30,876 nt of DNA from IMCC26077 sp964490435 (GTDB taxonomy: Bacteria; Actinomycetota; Actinomycetes; Nanopelagicales; Nanopelagicaceae): the NCBI GenBank assembly GCA_964490435.1, contig CAZBCF010000015.1, positions 1-30,876 of the forward strand, in the 5' to 3' direction. Below, in pieces: positions 29,976 through 30,876 of the stretch. Each line of letters begins with the position of its first letter. Position 1 is the stretch's first letter. The notes beneath the pieces are model-generated. The model did no database searches, was not told where the DNA came from, and saw only the letters and a list, made by a program, of their open reading frames with translations. Made by a program: the position numbers and the translations under genes.

Positions 29976-30876
29976 ATGCCTGCCATCCCGTTAAGTAGCG
30001 CCCCGCAACCGGCCGACACCAATCCGGCGCTCATTCGTAACTTTTCAATCATCGCCCATATCGATCATGGCAAATCCACCCTCGCTGATCGGATGCTGGG
30101 CATCACTGGCGTTGTTGAAGCGCGGAATATGCGTGCGCAATATCTCGATCGAATGGATATCGAACGCGAGCGTGGCATCACTATCAAATCACAGGCCGTG
30201 CGTTTGCCTTGGCGGACCGATGGAACTGATTACATCCTCAACATGATTGATACTCCCGGCCACGTGGACTTCACCTACGAGGTCTCGCGCTCGCTCGCTG
30301 CTTGCGAGGGCGCATTGTTACTCGTGGATTGTGCTCAAGGAATCGAAGCGCAGACGTTAGCTAATTTGTATCTTGCGATGGAAAATGATCTCACCATCAT
30401 TCCCGTGTTGAATAAAATTGATCTACCGGCAGCGCAGCCTGAGAAATTCGCAGATGAATTAGCGCGCTTGATTGGTTGCGACCCGAGTGATTGCATCAAG
30501 GTTTCGGGCAAGACTGGCGATGGAGTAGAGCACCTACTTGATGAGATTGTCCGACGCATTCCTCCACCACAAGGTGATGCGAACGCGCCAGCTCGGGCGC
30601 TGATCTTTGACTCTGTTTACGACGTCTATCGCGGAGTTGTCACCTACGTTCGCGTCGTTGACGGTCGCCTGCGTGATCATGACCAACTCCAGATGTTTTC
30701 TACTGGAGTAAAGCACGAGATGTTAGAGGTCGGAGTGATCTCTCCTGAGCCGATTCCAAGTAAGGGATTGGGAGTGGGCGAGGTGGGTTACTTGATTACT
30801 GGTGTGAAGGATGTTCGCCAGTCGCGTGTGGGCGATACCGTCACTACGGCGAATAAGCCGACGCAAACTGCGCTCG
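29976..30876 (+). CDS. lepA: Elongation factor 4 (LepA), 5' part
   Basis: The first 300 codons of LepA, a translational GTPase that back-translocates or aids assembly of ribosomes. The frame is open to the window edge. The G1 motif is AHIDHGKST, G3 is DTPGHVDF, G4 is NKID and G5 is VSGKTG (most family members have SAKTG). The start ATG at 29976 leaves about 20 residues before RNFSIIAHIDHGKS, within family variation. No clear ribosome-binding site is seen in the 20-base gap after rpsT. Confidence 0.95.
   Translation, partial: MPAIPLSSAPQPADTNPALIRNFSIIAHIDHGKSTLADRMLGITGVVEARNMRAQYLDRMDIERERGITIKSQAVRLPWRTDGTDYILNMIDTPGHVDFTYEVSRSLAACEGALLLVDCAQGIEAQTLANLYLAMENDLTIIPVLNKIDLPAAQPEKFADELARLIGCDPSDCIKVSGKTGDGVEHLLDEIVRRIPPPQGDANAPARALIFDSVYDVYRGVVTYVRVVDGRLRDHDQLQMFSTGVKHEMLEVGVISPEPIPSKGLGVGEVGYLITGVKDVRQSRVGDTVTTANKPTQTAL

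Overview
The window reads as chromosome of a streamlined actinobacterium (Actinomycetota). The pointers are gene order and family types: ppk1 next to a NUDIX/histidine-phosphatase fusion as in mycobacteria, a fabD-fabH-acpP-fabF operon with an accD6-like carboxyltransferase and a DUF3145 gene beside it, nadD-rsfS-histidine phosphatase, and comEA-comEC-holA-rpsT-lepA. G+C looks moderate (about half, lower in the first 7 kb), intergenic gaps are tiny and most neighbours overlap by 1-11 bases. This would suit a small-genome aquatic lineage such as Nanopelagicales, but the sequence alone does not prove the taxon.

Layout. 1-3 kb: the tail of an M23 peptidase, a two-domain protein (glycosyltransferase-like plus polysaccharide pyruvyl transferase-like), and an ABC-exporter-type membrane domain with no ATPase. 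3-6.9 kb: polyphosphate and nucleotide housekeeping (ppk, NUDIX-SixA fusion, convergent ppx). 6.9-8 kb: cold-shock gene and DUF3145. 8-13.2 kb, minus strand: type II fatty acid synthesis, fabD-fabH-acpP-fabF-accD, where FabD carries an unusual C-terminal biotinyl/lipoyl-like domain with no modifiable lysine. 13.2-15 kb: etfB-etfA, divergent from fabD. 15-21.1 kb: cysteine desulfurase, mnmA, ligA, a 39-residue membrane protein, nadD, rsfS and a histidine phosphatase. 21.1-24.6 kb: tRNA-Ala(GGC), an SDR oxidoreductase that starts one base after the tRNA, and leuS. 24.6-30.9 kb: degV, comEA, comEC, holA, rpsT and the start of lepA.

The most interesting signals concern gene expression and domain architecture. 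(i) Five genes (ppx, fabD, cysteine desulfurase, the 39-residue protein, comEA) have a TANNNT hexamer exactly six bases before the start codon; leuS has one seven bases before. This is the geometry of leaderless mRNAs. (ii) The SDR gene begins two bases downstream of the tRNA-Ala discriminator base, so tRNA 3' processing would itself create a near-leaderless mRNA. (iii) nadD has no ATG, GTG or TTG that keeps its N-terminal nucleotide-binding motif; an ATT overlapping the upstream stop codon and preceded by AAGGA is the best start. (iv) A perfect 14-base palindrome lies just upstream of the comEA -10 element. (v) Two short tandem repeats, 9 bp and 10 bp, sit exactly at operon gene junctions.

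Functionally, most of the window is core metabolism and information processing: fatty acid synthesis with electron-transfer flavoprotein, polyphosphate turnover, sulfur transfer to tRNA, NAD synthesis feeding an NAD-dependent ligase, and a competence/DNA uptake pair. The first 3 kb is the only clearly accessory-looking part. No CRISPR array, insertion sequence, phage gene or rRNA was seen.
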